This document shows positions 63,957-64,000 of a DNA stretch of 64,000 bases, one piece after another; the first letter of the stretch is position 1, and the number at the start of each line of letters is the position of its first letter. The stretch lies in contig DNHS01000056.1 of NCBI GenBank assembly GCA_003485765.1, positions 30,462-94,461 on the forward strand, read 5' to 3'. Under the pieces are notes generated by a model. The model saw only the letters and a program-made list of their open reading frames with translations. It was not told the DNA's origin and ran no database searches. The stretch comes from Candidatus Omnitrophota bacterium. GTDB lineage: Bacteria > Omnitrophota > Gorgyraeia > Gorgyraeales > Gorgyraeaceae. The position numbers and the translations under genes are program-made.

Positions 63957-64000
63957 TGGTGGGCCCACAAGGACTCGAACCTTGGACCACCTGATTATGA
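63957..64000 (-). tRNA. tRNA-Met (CAT), 3' part only
   Basis: The minus strand shows the anticodon region TCATAATCAGG, a T arm CAAGGTTCGAGTCCTTG and the acceptor end TGGGCCC-A-CCA. The 5' half lies outside the window. The loop context fits elongator tRNA-Met, but a CAT anticodon could also belong to tRNA-Ile2. Confidence 0.85.

Noticed and set aside
1..64000. CRISPR arrays, transposase genes, prophage or plasmid origins
   Set aside because: No regularly spaced direct repeats, no transposase or integrase frames and no replication genes were seen; the excisionase-like HTH alone is not evidence of a phage.

Overview
The window looks like a chromosomal segment of an uncultured AT-rich Gram-negative-type bacterium. 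Candidatus Omnitrophota (Omnitrophica/OP3) is my best guess, from the mixture of gene content, GT/radical-SAM fusions, PqqD/HprK-like genes and many palindromic repeats; this is inference and was not tested by phylogeny. The standard code is used, the tRNAs encode CCA, and gene packing is dense, with frequent 1-4 nt overlaps.

Region 1 (1-13.1 kb, minus strand): a small excisionase-type HTH gene, then, read from right to left, recA-alaS-hisD-hisB-hisH-hisA-hisF-hisI-trpE-trpG-trpD-trpC-trpF. This is a 13-gene run in which his and trp genes are joined (hisI stop and trpE start are 1 nt apart). hisG, hisC, hisE and trpA/B are not here.

Region 2 (13.2-23.8 kb): cinA-thpR on the plus strand from a perfect promoter that implies a leaderless mRNA. 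On the minus strand lie rpsO-pnp-uppP-ftsK-rodZ-rimO-pgsA-pgpA, covering translation, RNA decay, envelope and division.

Region 3 (23.7-30.7 kb): a candidate, apparently undescribed ribosomally made peptide (RiPP) cluster. A 47-codon gene (29118-29261) encodes a peptide ending in four SC-X triads (Cys 37, 40, 43, 46), preceded by a lasso-like leader motif (F-x2-P-x-L-x3-G). It has its own strong promoter and is followed by two PqqD-type recognition domains, a radical SAM/SPASM enzyme, an HPr-kinase-like protein, a GT4, a lasso-type B2 leader protease and a GT2. A nucleotidyltransferase is divergent. No lasso cyclase is present, so the maturation logic would be a hybrid of lasso-type leader handling and radical SAM chemistry.

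Region 4 (30.6-60.5 kb, nearly all minus): a surface polysaccharide locus. It holds a WecA/TagO-like initiating transferase, UGM-like flavoprotein, carbamoyltransferase, SxtJ-like membrane protein, Wzm/Wzt exporter, many GT2/GT4/GT9 enzymes and two intact O-antigen polymerase/ligase genes. A third polymerase is broken. Radical SAM enzymes appear four times here, twice fused to glycosyltransferases (1648 and 813 residues). A scar upstream of the 1648-residue gene retains the tail of a lost wzt.

Region 5 (60.5-64 kb, minus): tRNA-Met (partial), a structured repeat, tRNA-Val, a zinc-ribbon coiled-coil protein, RNase HI, the RNase P RNA, a PDZ protein and a HAMP membrane protein.

Across the window, palindromic and heptameric repeats sit at gene junctions. 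Several lie inside genes in frame (alaS, hisH, a GT2, trpE, trpF); one disrupts a polymerase gene.
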